Shown one piece after another: positions 11,849 through 24,547 of a DNA stretch of 64,000 bases. Position 1 is the stretch's first letter. Every line of letters starts with the position of its first letter. The notes beneath the pieces were generated by a model that made no database searches, was not told the DNA's origin, and worked only from the letters and a program-made list of their open reading frames with translations. The position numbers were made by a program, and so were the translations under genes. Origin of the DNA: Actinomortierella ambigua (Eukaryota > Mortierellomycota > Mortierellomycetes > Mortierellales > Mortierellaceae); the NCBI GenBank assembly GCA_016098155.1, contig JAAAJB010000041.1:1-64000 (forward strand), read 5' to 3'.

Positions 11849-14800
11849 AATGGACAGGGGAAGGAGAGGGAAAAGAGAGGAGAAAGAGAACGAGGAGAGG
11901 TCGAAGGAAAAGGGGGAGGCGTGCGTGCGTACAAGCGTGCCCTAGCATGCCCTGTTGTGCCTGGCATGCCTGCCCGAGAGCACGGAGGTGGTGCACAATC
12001 AGCAAAGAATGCTCTGTTGGTGTTCAAGACCCAACAGAGTGCACGGGGTAGAAGGCTTCTTGAAGCCACGCTCGTTTGGGGAAAAAAAGGTGCTTACCAG
12101 TACAGTTTCTCTGAACTTCTACCGACGCTGGACCTTGACTTTGAATAGGAATGCAGTAAGAAACGGTCGCAACAGACAATGGGTCTAGGTGTGTACTAGC
12201 AAACGAAATGACGAAGGGATAATGAAGAGGCGTGAGTCGAGAGGGCGTTTGTACATTGAATAAAAAATAGACATGTAGGGTTTGCGAGAAGGAAAGCAAC
12301 AAAACAGAGAGATGGATAGGAACGTGTGGGGGCAGCAACGAATACAAAGGCTGCAAACAAGGGGGGATGAGGGAATACAGCAAAGAGTCCAAGCGGTAAG
12401 ATACAATGGTAGATGCATAATGCGAAGAAAAAAAAAAGGCCACTCGGTACAGCTGCAGTTTGGTATGTCCATCTCGTTCGAGGATGAGTACGAGGTCATA
12501 TTGGACAATGCAAATGGTCAATTAGAGAGATCAGGTGCAGCATTACATCCTCCTTTTCTCTATCAACACACTCTCTCACACACACACTCCGCGTTGTCCT
12601 GCCCGCAATATCCCGCTCGTACTCCTCTCTCTCACTCTTTTTTTTTTCCCACTCGTGTTCTCTCACGTTGAAAAACAAAATAATCTGGTCGATCCAAGTC
12701 CTAAAGAGCATTTGCAGCGCGTTGAGGCACCAAGATTATACCTTGCGCTTAGAGCGTCAGGAATGGCCTCTGGTGTATACAAGGTTTACCAACGATGACA
12801 TGTCTGGTGGCACCAAACAACACCAGGGTGTACACGAAGAACCAAGGGGGATTGGTCAAAAATCAACGAAGACTCCAAAAGAACATCAACAACAACAATA
12901 GCAACACCTCTTAAAAAAAACACCGAGAATCGGATGGAGTGGGTGCAGGAGTAGGATTGGGAGTGGACCAGCGTCAAGGTGCGAGTGTGTATGTGTGTAG
13001 GGAGAGGGGGGGAAAGGAGGAAGAAGGACACAAACAGCTGTTGACCAAAGGGTACGTGTGAGCGAAGGATAGAGGTACTCGACGTTGGTATGATAACAGG
13101 ATTGACGTGTTGTGCTCTGGGGACTGACAATTGTCCATGGCAAATATGAATCCAAGACCTGAGTGCACACACATGTATTACACCAGCACCTCGCAGGTGC
13201 AGTGAGTTCGTCAGCGAGGAGAAAAAAAAAAAAAGTGCAAGAGAGAACCACTTTTCATGCAGTGTATATCAGGAGAGTGGTGACGAGGAAGACCATGGTA
13301 CAGGGTAGCATAGAAATTGAAATGTCACGCCATAGGCGAAGCTGGGCGGGGGGGGGAGGGGGAGTAAGTGACGAGACATGAGGTGGAAGGGAGGCAAGGG
13401 GAGGTTGCACGGGGAAGTGATCTGCTGTGCTCACGCAGAGCGATCAGGTCAGCGAGGAGCGACTTTACACGTCTTCTCGCCTCGACCATTGCTGTTGAGA
13501 TGAAAGTGACCAAGTGGCGTGTGTGTGTGTGTGTGGATGTGGTGAATGTGTTTTGTGGATTTGTCGCGTCTCTCGTGAGTGAGTGATTGGACGGGTCCAG
13601 AGTGAAACAACAAAACTTATCAGCCTGATTTTTTTTAAAAAACAGTGACAGGGGCAATTGAATGGAGGGTTCTCAAAAGAAAATGGAGGAGAACGCACAG
13701 AGAAAGAGAAATTGGGCGAGAGAGAAAGAGAAGGAGAGGGACAAAAAAGAGTGAAGAGTAAAAAGTGAAAGAGAGAAGAGGAAAAAGGGCGGGAGCGAAA
13801 GACGGAGGGGTGAGAGAGGGGAAGGAAAGAAATGAGAGCATTGGATAGGGATGACCTTTTCCTTCCTCTTCCTCCTCCCCCCCTCTTCCCAGTTCACGAT
13901 CACGTCCCTGCCCCGCCCTGTCAGTCTCTCTGTCTGTGGTCCTGCCCTGTCTTCACTCGTCACTTCAGTGGTGACTAGGGGGGGGGGAGAGGAGGGCTGC
14001 GCGCGTACAAACAACACCTCAAAGGCATAGCATGCACACAAAAGGAAAGATGAGAAAAGAAAGAAGGCGACGCAGCATCCCTCGAGCCACTTTTGATGGA
14101 CAGTGATGACTGACTATCCGTATACACCATCAACTCCTCACAAGAGAACACACACACACACACAAAACACGCATTATACATGCTCGGCAAATAAACCGAA
14201 AAAAAAAGAGCGCGAGAACAAAAGAAACCGAGAGTGTACATCCTCTCAACCACTCTTCGCGTTGTCTCAAGTATTCTCTGGCGGTTTGTTGTTGTTGTTG
14301 TTGTTTGGTATTGGGTTGCGTGTGTGCAAGTTGTCGAGTGTCATGCCCCACTCTCCTGAGAAATGGTATTATTAACAGAAGATGCACAGGAAATCAACTT
14401 CGGCAAACAGCAACACGCTAGCAAATACGTTATCTGCCCGAGTTTGTCCTCTGCAAGGGTCCCCAACCCATCACCGTAACAGTCATCATTGGGCAGGAAA
14501 GTAGACTGCGAGAATGATGGCAGAAGGGATGAGCTTTTTTCCCTTTTGGTGCGTCCAAAATGAAATAGAAACTAGCTGCGAGAAACAGGATTGGATAATC
14601 CATTGTCGCCTCAAAAAAGACGTATTGCCTGTCCTCCCCCTTATCCAGCTACTACTTTTTTTTTTCTTTTTTTCCTCTTTGCATTTAAGGGACTCTCCTG
14701 TGTTGTCCGCGTGGTCTTGGCCATATCCATTGGTCATAAATCACCAACACGGATAGTAGGGGGAGGGACCAACGTGGAGAACAGACAAAATGAAAACCAC

Positions 14801-17216
14801 GAGGACCGCGGGGCTGCAAACATGAAGAGAGGGGGTATGAGGAAGGGGTAGAGAGCTCGGAGATACAGGGAGAGGCGAGTGGATGCACGCAAGCGCGAAC
14901 ACATGAGGCCCAATGCGATATCACCTCAGTCCAGATCGTTACAAAGATGAAAGTCAAAGAGGGTAAGAGAGAGAGAGATACAAAGAGAGAGAGAGAGAGA
15001 GAGAGAGAGCAAAGACAAAGAACGAAAAAAAAAGGGCGTGCAGACAGAGGAGGAGAAGCGAAAGAGATTGAGCGTGGACCTTTGGGTACGAAATCGATTT
15101 CCACCCGTCCATGGAGAGAAAAGGGTTGTGTGGTGACACAACCTGAAGCCAAAAACATCAATGTTGTATGCAAAGGCCACCTCACATAGCCGCTTTTCCT
15201 TTCCCGTTCTTTCTTCCTCTCCGCCCAGTCATCGCTTACATTTTCTTTGTGTTTCCGTTGTTGTGGCAAAATGTGATTTCCTTCATGGTTGTTTATACAC
15301 CACAGAATAAATACACCGATGCAACCAAAGAAGTGCCTGAAAAGGAAAGGAACAGACTGCCACACACAACTTATTTCCCCTCAATCCTACATAGGGTTCC
15401 ATCCTGGAGCTGGATCATGCTACACTCCAGCTTACTCCCCCCCCCCTTTTTTTTTCCTTTGTCCTTTTGTGCAAATCCTGTGGACGCGGCAAAAAAAAGA
15501 CAGACACACACACACACATAAAGGAGGGAAGTAAACGCAGTAATCAGAGGTCGACTCCAGGATGGTTGGATCGCAGCCAAGAAAATCAGAAAAAAGGGGG
15601 TTGGGGGCGTTTCTAGGATGAATAGAATTGGGCCGTTGAACCGTTGCAGCATAGAATGGACCTTGCTGACTTCATTGAGCCCCAGAAGTCATGCGAGGCA
15701 ACCATCCCTCCTCCTTCCTCTCCTCCCCTCCCCCCCCCTTTTTTTTTCTTCTTCTTCTTCTTCTCTTCACCCAACCACGAAAGCGTTTGGCAACAAGCTC
15801 ACCCAAAGAAAGGGAGAGAAAAAAAAGGGTTCAGGTACCCTAATGCCCTGAAGCTCGGTAACGGAGTCAAAGCAAAGTGCGATGCAAGGTTACATGCAAT
15901 TAACAATGAAGTGATGGGAGAGTTGTCATTCCGAAACGGAATGAGGCACAGGTTGTGTTGGGGGGCGTGTGGAACACATACCTTAAAGAAGATGAGAGGG
16001 GATGGATGGCGAGGATCGAGAATGGTTGATAGATTTGGGGTGCTGAATAACTGATTGATTGATTGATGAGGTGCGTCGGTGAACTGATTTGTGGATTAAG
16101 GATGTATGTATGATGGGAATGCTGCTGGGTACTTGCTGAAGACTGCCGATATTGCTGCTTGTTGACGGAATTCCAAATTGTATAAAAAAAAAAAGTGGCA
16201 CCACGACAACCAAAGGCTGTAACTGGGAGTGTTAGATTTGCCGAGAGGAGGTACGATGGTGGTGGAACGAGATCTGTTGGTAGCTGGCCAGAATATAGCG
16301 TGGATTGGTACGCATAGGACGTGATAGCGAGTGATTCAGGGCGGTAGGTGCGGGAGGGGGGAGGGGGGAGTGGGGGAGTGCAAATGTGCGTGGATGGGGG
16401 GTGAGAATGTGCTCAGGACAACGGAACCGGATGCGGTGGGTAAGTGGGGTTGTTGGTGGCGAATTAGGGATAGGATGTTTTGGAAATGGTGAGGATAGAC
16501 AGGGCAAGGTGGAGGGAAATGGAAAGAATAAAATGAAAGAAAGAAAGAAACAGAAAACGAAGAAGAAGAAAGAAGACAAGAAGCAAAGGAAAGGAAAGAG
16601 AGAGAGTGGAGAGGGATGATGAGGTAGTAGCAAAGAGTAGTAGTGACAAGAAGCAAAATAAAAAAGAACAAAGAAGGGAAGAAGAAAGAAGAAGAAGAAG
16701 AAGTGAAAAAGTAGCAGCAAACAGACAGATAGACAGACAACCGGGCGACAACGCAGCTCAGTGGGTTGGTGAGAAGTGGAGTAGTAAGCACACACAAAAG
16801 TAAAAGTGAGCAAAAAGATGAATAACTGCAAGGAATGAATCACATAGATTAAGAAAATAAGAGAACAGACGGTTGGGTCGCTTGGTCGCTTTTGGGTGCT
16901 CTGATAGAAAGAAGACAAGACAGGACTCTGTTTTTGTCTCTTTCTGACTGTTGCTGTTGTTCACCACAATACCCTCCACTCGCACCTCCCCCCCGCCCTC
17001 GTCCATTTTCCCCTCTGCTCGTTCCCTCCTGCTGGCCCTATTTCCTCCAGGTGCTTCGACCAACCATGCCGTTTCTCCCTCGACTCACACAAAAAACTAC
17101 GATGATTCCTTCGGTCCCCTTTTCCCTCTTCCTTTTGGTCTCCTTTTTTTTTTCATCCACCGAAGACTGAAAACAAACAAATACTCTGTTTTCACTTCTC
17201 GAAGTGTTTGTTGTGT

Positions 17217-17226
17217 GTGTATATGC

Positions 17227-17258
<32 letters not shown>

Positions 17259-17259
17259 T
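17217..17259. repeat. (TG)n followed by (TA)n
   Basis: Alternating purine-pyrimidine tract (GTGTGT... then TATATAT). Such tracts can adopt Z-DNA, and this is one of the more polymorphism-prone sites in the gene-poor interval. Confidence 0.9.
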
Positions 17260-20200
17260 TGAATTGACAACGTTTATTCACTTTTTAAAAATTTTAAAAG
17301 GGCTTTCAAAAGGCGGCAAATTCGTTATCATGAACATTAGGCCTACTTGTCGTCTCTTGGCTTGCTCGCTTGCTCGCTCTCATTCTTACATACACTCATG
17401 TGTACCCCGCACCCACCTTCTCTTTCCCCCCTTCCCCCTCCCCCATCTGTCTCTTCGGATCCCCTGTAACATAGTGAGGTTCATCTGACCATGGACACCC
17501 GACAGGAGAACCGAGGAGGAAAAAGGACGGGGGGAGGGGAGGGAAGGTGTCACGTATCATGAAAGAGCGGGATGGGTTGTTTTGAAAAAAAAAAATAAAG
17601 GATGCAAGAAGGGACATGGGTGTTTGTCGTCTTTGCGACCATATCGATGAATGGACCATCACACATCTGTGAACTATGGCGTAGAACAAAGGAAACAAAC
17701 AAAACGGAAAGGGTCCTACCATTCGTTCTTTCCTCCCATTGCAAGATGTACACCTCTCGGCTTGCCCACTCGTGTACTCGTCCCCCAATTGAATACACAC
17801 TGCATGCAACCCCTCCTCGTACACCCCCGTTCTGCTTTGGCTGCCAGGTTTTTTTGTAGCGTCTTGCGAAGCTATTCTATATGTACTGTACTTGGCCACA
17901 AATACCATCAGTGTTGAAGCAGCCTTCTCTCCTGCTGCCTTCACTGGCATGCCGGCGGACCCACAAAGGCTCTCGGCCCTCCTTTACCCGTGGCTGAGAA
18001 CAGTTTGTAAAATTCTCTGTATTTGTCGGAACTAATATCCAAAAGATTACGACCGTGCGATTCAATCGTCGCTAAATCTTTTTTTTCTTTTTTTTTCGTG
18101 AGGAGATGGAGGAGATCAAGCCCTTGTGTCGTCCGCGCGCACAAACTTCAACACCGACCGGAGATGTAACATGTCTTCAGATAGAAAAGAGAGAGAGGGG
18201 GAGTGGGGTGGGAGAAGGGGAGGAGGGGGGGGGGGGGCAAAGATTTATTCGCGGCGGAGCGACGCTCGAATGATGGGTGTTTTAGGTCACGGATAGCGCA
18301 AGTGGACCCGTGCTCGGTGTCACACACGCATTCAAGCATAACACGCTCCCCTATTCCTCGAAGCATGAAATGCTTCCCTGCCAGGGAGTTTAGCTGCCAG
18401 GTACGTGCTGTACAGCAGAAAAGAAAAGGGTCAAAAAAGATTTTCAGTGCGATGACGGAACGAGAATGAACGAATGCGCCCGCACGATGGGCTTTGTTCT
18501 CCCCTATTTCGAATTGTTTCCCCCTTTTCCTTCTCTTTTCCCTCCATTTTTTTTTTTGATCCCTCCCAAGGCCGAAGGCCCAAGACATGGTCATCGGTAA
18601 GAGTTCAGACCCCCCTCCCCCCCTTCTTCCCGCCGTTCTGACTGCACGTACCCTTTTTTTTTTTATCTCTTTGCGTTCCTTTGGGCGTTCATGGGTAAAA
18701 TATCTGGTATTCGCTCTTAGTAGAACAAGTGTTTCACCAACTCGCAAACCTGGGTAGTGAAAGGAAGTAGCTCGCTCTGGAAATTCCAAGGATAGATTAC
18801 AACACACAAATTCCTTAGCTCTTCGCTCTCCTGGTCTTGTACAAGTCCATAAAGTGACCTATAAAATTGCAATTGATTCTTTTCCCATCCGTCCTCCTCG
18901 GCCCACCCCCGCTTTGACTACCACCGTATGTGCAATAATGTATGCTGATCCATAGTACAGTACATTTCCGTTGTCAGGTAGAGTGTACACGACCAAGGAG
19001 AAAAGATAAGGCGGACTTGTCGTCGCAATCATCAACAGTACCCTGTAACGACATAGGTAGCTCCCGTTGATCCACTACCTGGCTCATCCTTTTTTTTTCT
19101 TTTAGCATGTGGTTCAGATGCACCCCACTTCACACGCCTGAATAAGGGCTCAAGATATTTTTATACCCAGGCATAGACTGGCTCCAAGCTTTTTTCTATT
19201 TTGGCGCTAAGAATTTTTTTAAACACGAAAAGAAGAACAGAACGTTGGGACATCTTGATGGTGTAAGATGATGAACGGCTCTTGTTGTAAGAAGAGAACT
19301 TGTTCACTATTTACAGTGAGCATAGAGAATAGAACCGAAAATAAAAAAGCAGTGCACAAAGAATACAAACACAGATAGTGAGAGAGAGAGAGATGATGTG
19401 AGCAAGCATGAGCCAAGGGGCTTAGCTCCCTGGTATCCCAAGCCACATACGCACACCTTCACAGGAATTCTCTCCCCTCGTCAAATAAACCTTTTTGATG
19501 CTCCTCCCTTCTCTTTGCTGGCTCTTGCATCGGTGAGGGAATCACAACAACAAACGGAGGATATAGAGTGTCCACATTCAAAACAGACTTTCTGTTTGTA
19601 GTGAGCATGAGGGGAGCAACCATCTCCACAAAGAAAACATAGAACAAACGTGATGGAGGAGTGATGTAAGAGACCGAGGAGAACAAACGACCGAAAGAGA
19701 CAGAGAGAGAAAGAGAGGAAAAAAAGAGAGCATAAGACGCCGGGTTCTCGGGCCTCGACTCGAGAAATATGTACACACATACTGCAACCTCGTAGCTCTT
19801 TTACTTTTTTGTTGGGGAGGGGGGGGGAACGTGAGATGCTAACAACCCATGCAGGCTGGGTTCTTCAAGTAGATTGGTTCTCATTTTTCGCGTAGAATAT
19901 CCCTCCTCACATTTTCCTTTCCCTCCCTCCCTTCCCTCCCTCTTCTTTCTTTTTCTTTTCCCCGCATGGAATAGGATCTCTCTTTTTTTTTAGTGCTCAT
20001 CTCTTTTTCATTTTTTTTCCATATGCAGAAGAATTTTAACAGACCTTAATGAGATCCGGGCGGGAGAATCTGATGTGAATGGGAAAGGACGAGGGGGGGA
20101 AGGGGGAGGTGTGAGGAACCCTTGGACCCTGGCTAGTATCGATCTTTCCTCTTGTTCTTGTGGACGCACACATGTGGGTGGCGCTCAATGGAGGCAACCA

Positions 20201-21164
20201 GATGCACATGGGTGAGATGGGATCACAGGGAAGAAGGTGCACAATCAATCGCGATTGGATAACGATGGTGGCACACCCACATCGACTAGAATGTGAAGAG
20301 AAAAAAAGAAAGAAAGAAAAAAGGGCTAAAGCTCTGCATGAGCGCCTCTCTGCGTCGTCAGAAGTGTTCTTCTCTTTATTTTTTTTTTTTTGCCGCGTTT
20401 TCGTCTGTTTCTCTTTTCTTCGTCACGAGTCTTGTGCACCCTTGACCCTTGTGTAAATAAAATGTTGCTTACACGTCCACTTGCAAAAAAGAAAAAGAAT
20501 GCGTGCGAGGAGCGTAAAGAAGGGAGCCGAGAGCCATGAGCAGAAGGAGGTGAAGGGAGGGGGGGGGCGAGGGGATGTTGGCTCTCTTTGTTGTTGACAA
20601 CAACAACAGCACAGGATCATTGGATGATTTTACATTCGGACGTATATGGTTAGAAAACATGCACTCTTCTTGCTCGTGCAAGGGAAAATGCGGCTTTCCG
20701 CGGTACACCGCGTACAATGCAATGCACACATTGGGCAGGTCAACAATGCAATGGGATCATTTTGCAGGAGTAAAGATGGAGCAGAAAGAAAAGAATATTG
20801 TACACACTTCTTGCTCTTGCTGTCGATTTTGTGTGCGGTTTTTTTTCCCCCAACGCTGTTCGACTGTGATGGTTACATTCAGTGTCAACCGAGCACCTAC
20901 TTGGGAGGTGAGTTGATTGAACATCTTGTCCGCGAAGATGTACAACAAATAGAGTATAAAAATACGACTCAATGCGGTTCGCACTAGCGCGAAATTACAT
21001 CCGTATTAGGTGCAGGTGCACACACTCCCTTGACGCCGTTTTGGTGTTTCGGGCTTCTTGGTGGACCTCCGTGCTACCATCGGATAATAGCCAACCTGGC
21101 ACGAGAGATGTTGCAGTCAGTAACTACAGTAGAGCGAGCCAAACGCCCTCACAAATAGTATCAA

Positions 21165-21245
21165 TGCTACTACTACGTACTACTATTACTACTACTACCA
21201 CAACTACTACTACTACTACTACTACCACTACTACTAGTAATAATA
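21165..21245 (+). repeat. (ACT/TAC)n trinucleotide repeat
   Basis: About 27 trinucleotide units (TACTAC..., with ACA and ACC interruptions) within an ATG-initiated open frame (20972-21454) where they would encode a run of threonines. I do not support that frame as a gene. Confidence 0.9.
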
Positions 21246-22175
21246 GTACAGCCAAGCTCTATGTGGCATGGGACTTTGTTATGCCGTCAACGCCGTCGGG
21301 CATTATTAGCAAGGACAAAAGAAGCACCCCCACAAGGTTTGATCTCTTGTCATTGGCTTATCCATCAATCGCTACCAAACAGGGCTATCAACCGCGCCCG
21401 AGTGTTCTCCCTCTTTCCTTCCCCCCCTCCTCTTTCCCCATCGACCCGCAATAGACTAGTGACGTTGGACGATCCTTGTTTCCGTCCCTCATACCGAGAA
21501 TTTAACACGAAGGTTCTCGGCCTGATTTTTTTTATTATTATTATTATTATTTTACTTCTCTAGGTTGCAAGGAAAGTTCTCTTCCGCCACTTTTACAAGC
21601 TTCAAGTAAGCACCATCGAATGAGCATCATCGAATGACCCACACGACACTCTGGGGGCGGTGATTTAAAAATAAAAAGATTGAAAAAAAAATATATTGGT
21701 GGGACAAAAAAGCCATCGGGAAGGGCTTTTGGTCGTTCTCAGTTTACTGTGTGTACACTGTCTCGCTTGTAGGCGGAGGAGACGTTGGGGAAGGGAGGGG
21801 GGGGGAGGGCGTACAAATAGAACATGGTAGCAAACCGACTTTCAGTAGCAAACAGTACGTAAACTTGTTCTCTTTACATTGAAACTGCAAAAGTAAGTAA
21901 TAAACACCTGGCCTGATGTGGAGCATTTCTTTTTGTTTTTTTTTTCATGTTTCCAGTTGTTCCACGAAGGAGAAGGGTAAACGAAGAAGCATCAAGACAA
22001 GGTTGTTGTTTCCATACTGTGCCATTTTGGAATGCGTTGTTCTTGCTCTTTCTGTGTCCAACGCGATTCTCGATACAAAGGGATTCCTTCCCTCGGGGAA
22101 GCATTTTTTTAGGATGTGGGAAGGATAGCCTTGGCCTGACAGGTCAACAGTGTTTGGGTTCAACATTGTCTCCTC

Positions 22176-22224
22176 GCCTCTCGCTCTCTCCCTCTCTCTC
22201 TCTCTCCCTCTCTCTCTCTCTCTC
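22176..22224. repeat. (CT)n microsatellite
   Basis: CTCTCTCTCC units of about 49 bp, pyrimidine on the plus strand, in the gene-poor interval. A shorter CT run follows at 22742-22764. Confidence 0.9.
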
Positions 22225-24547
22225 CTCCTCCTCTGCTTGTTGTCCAGAACTCTATGAAGAACTGCAGCTAATTCTCATCTCCTCTGAGTTTTCGGTCCCT
22301 GCCCAAAGCACAAATCTGCTGCAGCACAAATATGTTTGTGTTCGTTTCCCTCTCTTGAACTGTGTATTGTACCTTTATTCAATATTGCCGTTCTGGCCCG
22401 TTCTCTTCCGGGGTGTTTCCAATTGCGTCGTGTTATATTGTAGACAGGAGTGGAGAAAGTCCCAAGGAGGTACTCTGTAGTACACACAGTACAACACCAA
22501 AAAGGGACAGAGACAGACGGTGGTTTTTTTATTCCTTACTGGAAAAACGTATAACAGAGTAATACGTAGTACTACTGTGAGTCAAACATTCAATTCAAGC
22601 AAACGGATGATCGAGCAGGGGCTCTGGAATGAGGTGGTGGTGGTGGTGGGGGGTACAACTTGTAAGGCCATGAGCAACCACCAAGAGAGTGTTTGTTAAG
22701 TTTTTAAGGTTCTTCAGAGACCTCTTTTTTTGGGTTGTCTATCTCTCTCTCTCTCTCTCTCTGTGAAAGACTATCTTTAAAACCTTCTTTTTCATCTCCA
22801 TTACCCATGGTTTTTGAAGAGACAAAGTTAACAGTCGAAAAGAAACCTAAAGAAACTCAGAGCCACAGGACTAAGGGAGGTGAAAATAATGGAAGGTAAG
22901 GGTGGGTGGGGGGGGACAAAACGGCTCTTCCTCTCGCATTGACTGTTCAAATTTGTTCCTGAAAGAACCAAATTTTTTTTCACACACGCATTACCAATCA
23001 TAGGGCCAAATTGATACTCCACTCACTCTTGCTCACTTCTTGTTTGTGCAAGCAGCATCGCTAAAGTTGAACACTTTGACATTAGACAACAAAATGGGTA
23101 CTCGTAATATGTACAACATCCCAAAAAAAATAATAAGAGAGAGAGAGGAAAAGAGAGAGTGTGAGAGAATGAAGAGCCAGGCATCTGGAGGAGGAGGAGG
23201 AAGGGCGAAAACCTTACTGCACAGAGTGCACCATCGTAACGTCCCAAAAGTGTGTTTACTCCGCACGCTTGGGTTGTTGCTCTAAAAAAGCCCCGATGGC
23301 GCCAAATAAGGGCTATCTTTCCTTGCTCCCTCCTCAAAGACGGCATTCCATTGGTCAGAGCGAGTTTGCTTTTTTCCACCCTCTCTCTCTCTTTCATCGT
23401 TCGGAGAGTTTTTCTGTTTGTTGGTAACGGGCCCTTTCGTGTCTTTTGAGCTTCATAGCCACCAATCTTTTTTTGTTGTTGTAGACCCAGATAACGACTC
23501 CAAGGAAGCAACTGTTATTGGCGACAATGGTTTCTCTTTCTTTCTCCCCCCCCCCTCTTGGTTTCAGTCTTCCTTCTATGGTCTTTCCACGCGGCCCTTG
23601 CTGAGGAACACTTTCCCCCCCTCCCTCCCTCGACTTTTTTCGGAAGCAACTTTAGACGCCTCTTCCCTTTGAAAGTATTCAAGTCAAAACAAAACGAAAC
23701 GTTTGAGGGTGCCCCTGGGTTACGAATGTGGTTACTCCCAACACCACAAAAACAGACAAAAATAAATAATAACAACAATGGTGGTGGTACAGAAAAAGAG
23801 AAGCACGCACCCGTGCCAACAATTAGACTTGTCATACCGAGCCGATCCCCCCCACCACCTCGGTTTAGATTGGTCGAAAGGAGAATGTGCAGTGCATACA
23901 TATCCCAAAACAGGGAGGGGGGAAGTTGGGAGGGGGTAGTGCGGGCACAGCATCGTCATTTGGCGGGTCCCTCTCCCCCCCCCCCATTCTCCCAATCTAC
24001 TACGCTCTCACTAACCTTCGACAATTTTTTTTTCCTGCACGTACAAGATTCGAGGTATGTAGTCCACTAAGAGGGGAGCAGAAAACCTGTCTAAAGCGAC
24101 AGTCTTTTTGCATCCTTGCTCCCTCCCCCCCCTCCCCCGCTTTGGGCGCGTTTTTTGGTTCGACCGCGTATAACATGTACGCGACATAGCTCTTATTTTT
24201 TTCACACAAATATCCCATGTACTCCTTGCATGTGAAGTGAACTAGTCCCCCCACCCCCCGCCTCAGCTGCTCAACCGAGATGAACTTGCAGGGTCCCATG
24301 CAGCCAGCATACAAGCTACTCCAATATTAGAAAGAGCGCCTCTATCATTGTCTTAGCCAAGCAAAAAATGTTTTACCATACCCTTCCCATATTTTTTTAA
24401 AACGGCTTTTAAAAGAACCCATTACATTTGAACAAATAAAGGACTGGAACGGTAGGTGTATGTAACCTGTGTACTAAAACAAGATGCGTGATTTTTTTTT
24501 CTCTTTTCTCTCTCTCTTCTTCTCCTCTGGCGAGCTTTTCTTAGCCT

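Larger units (their letters stand above)
8733..24547. other. 15.8 kb gene-poor, microsatellite-rich interval
   Basis: I find no coding gene, tRNA, rRNA or transposon ORF here. Open frames are produced by low-complexity DNA: purine-rich plus strand from about 9.0 to 13.9 kb and 16.0-16.9 kb, pyrimidine-rich from about 16.9-17.5 kb and 22.1-24.2 kb. Many homopolymers occur, for example an A-run at 9249-9270 and G-runs near 9932 and 18228. Microsatellites are AAG (about 9578-9620), GA (9826-9848), TG/TA (17217-17259), ACT (21165-21245) and CT (22176-22224, 22742-22764). The interval lies between the 5' end of the HSF-type gene and the 3' end of the Snf2 gene. It could hold a very long 5' leader, non-coding RNA or regulatory DNA, but the sequence does not show which. 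Confidence 0.6.

Noticed and set aside
16232..16918. 228-codon minus-strand frame resembling a hydrophobic membrane protein
   Set aside because: Runs of S, F and L come from CT-rich low-complexity DNA; other minus-strand frames over the same tract are equally long and equally hydrophobic.
18360..18376. Perfect palindrome GAAGCATgaaATGCTTC
   Set aside because: A short isolated hairpin without flanking coding, repeat copies or a transposon end; too little to call a regulatory element.
18148..18807. 219-codon minus-strand frame
   Set aside because: It lacks an ATG start, contains homopolymer-encoded runs (P, G, K), and the opposite strand has an equally plausible frame; no family resemblance.
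8733..24547. Transposable element or virus-derived sequence in the gene-poor interval
   Set aside because: I found no reverse transcriptase, integrase or transposase motifs, no long terminal repeats and no terminal inverted repeats with target duplications by eye.
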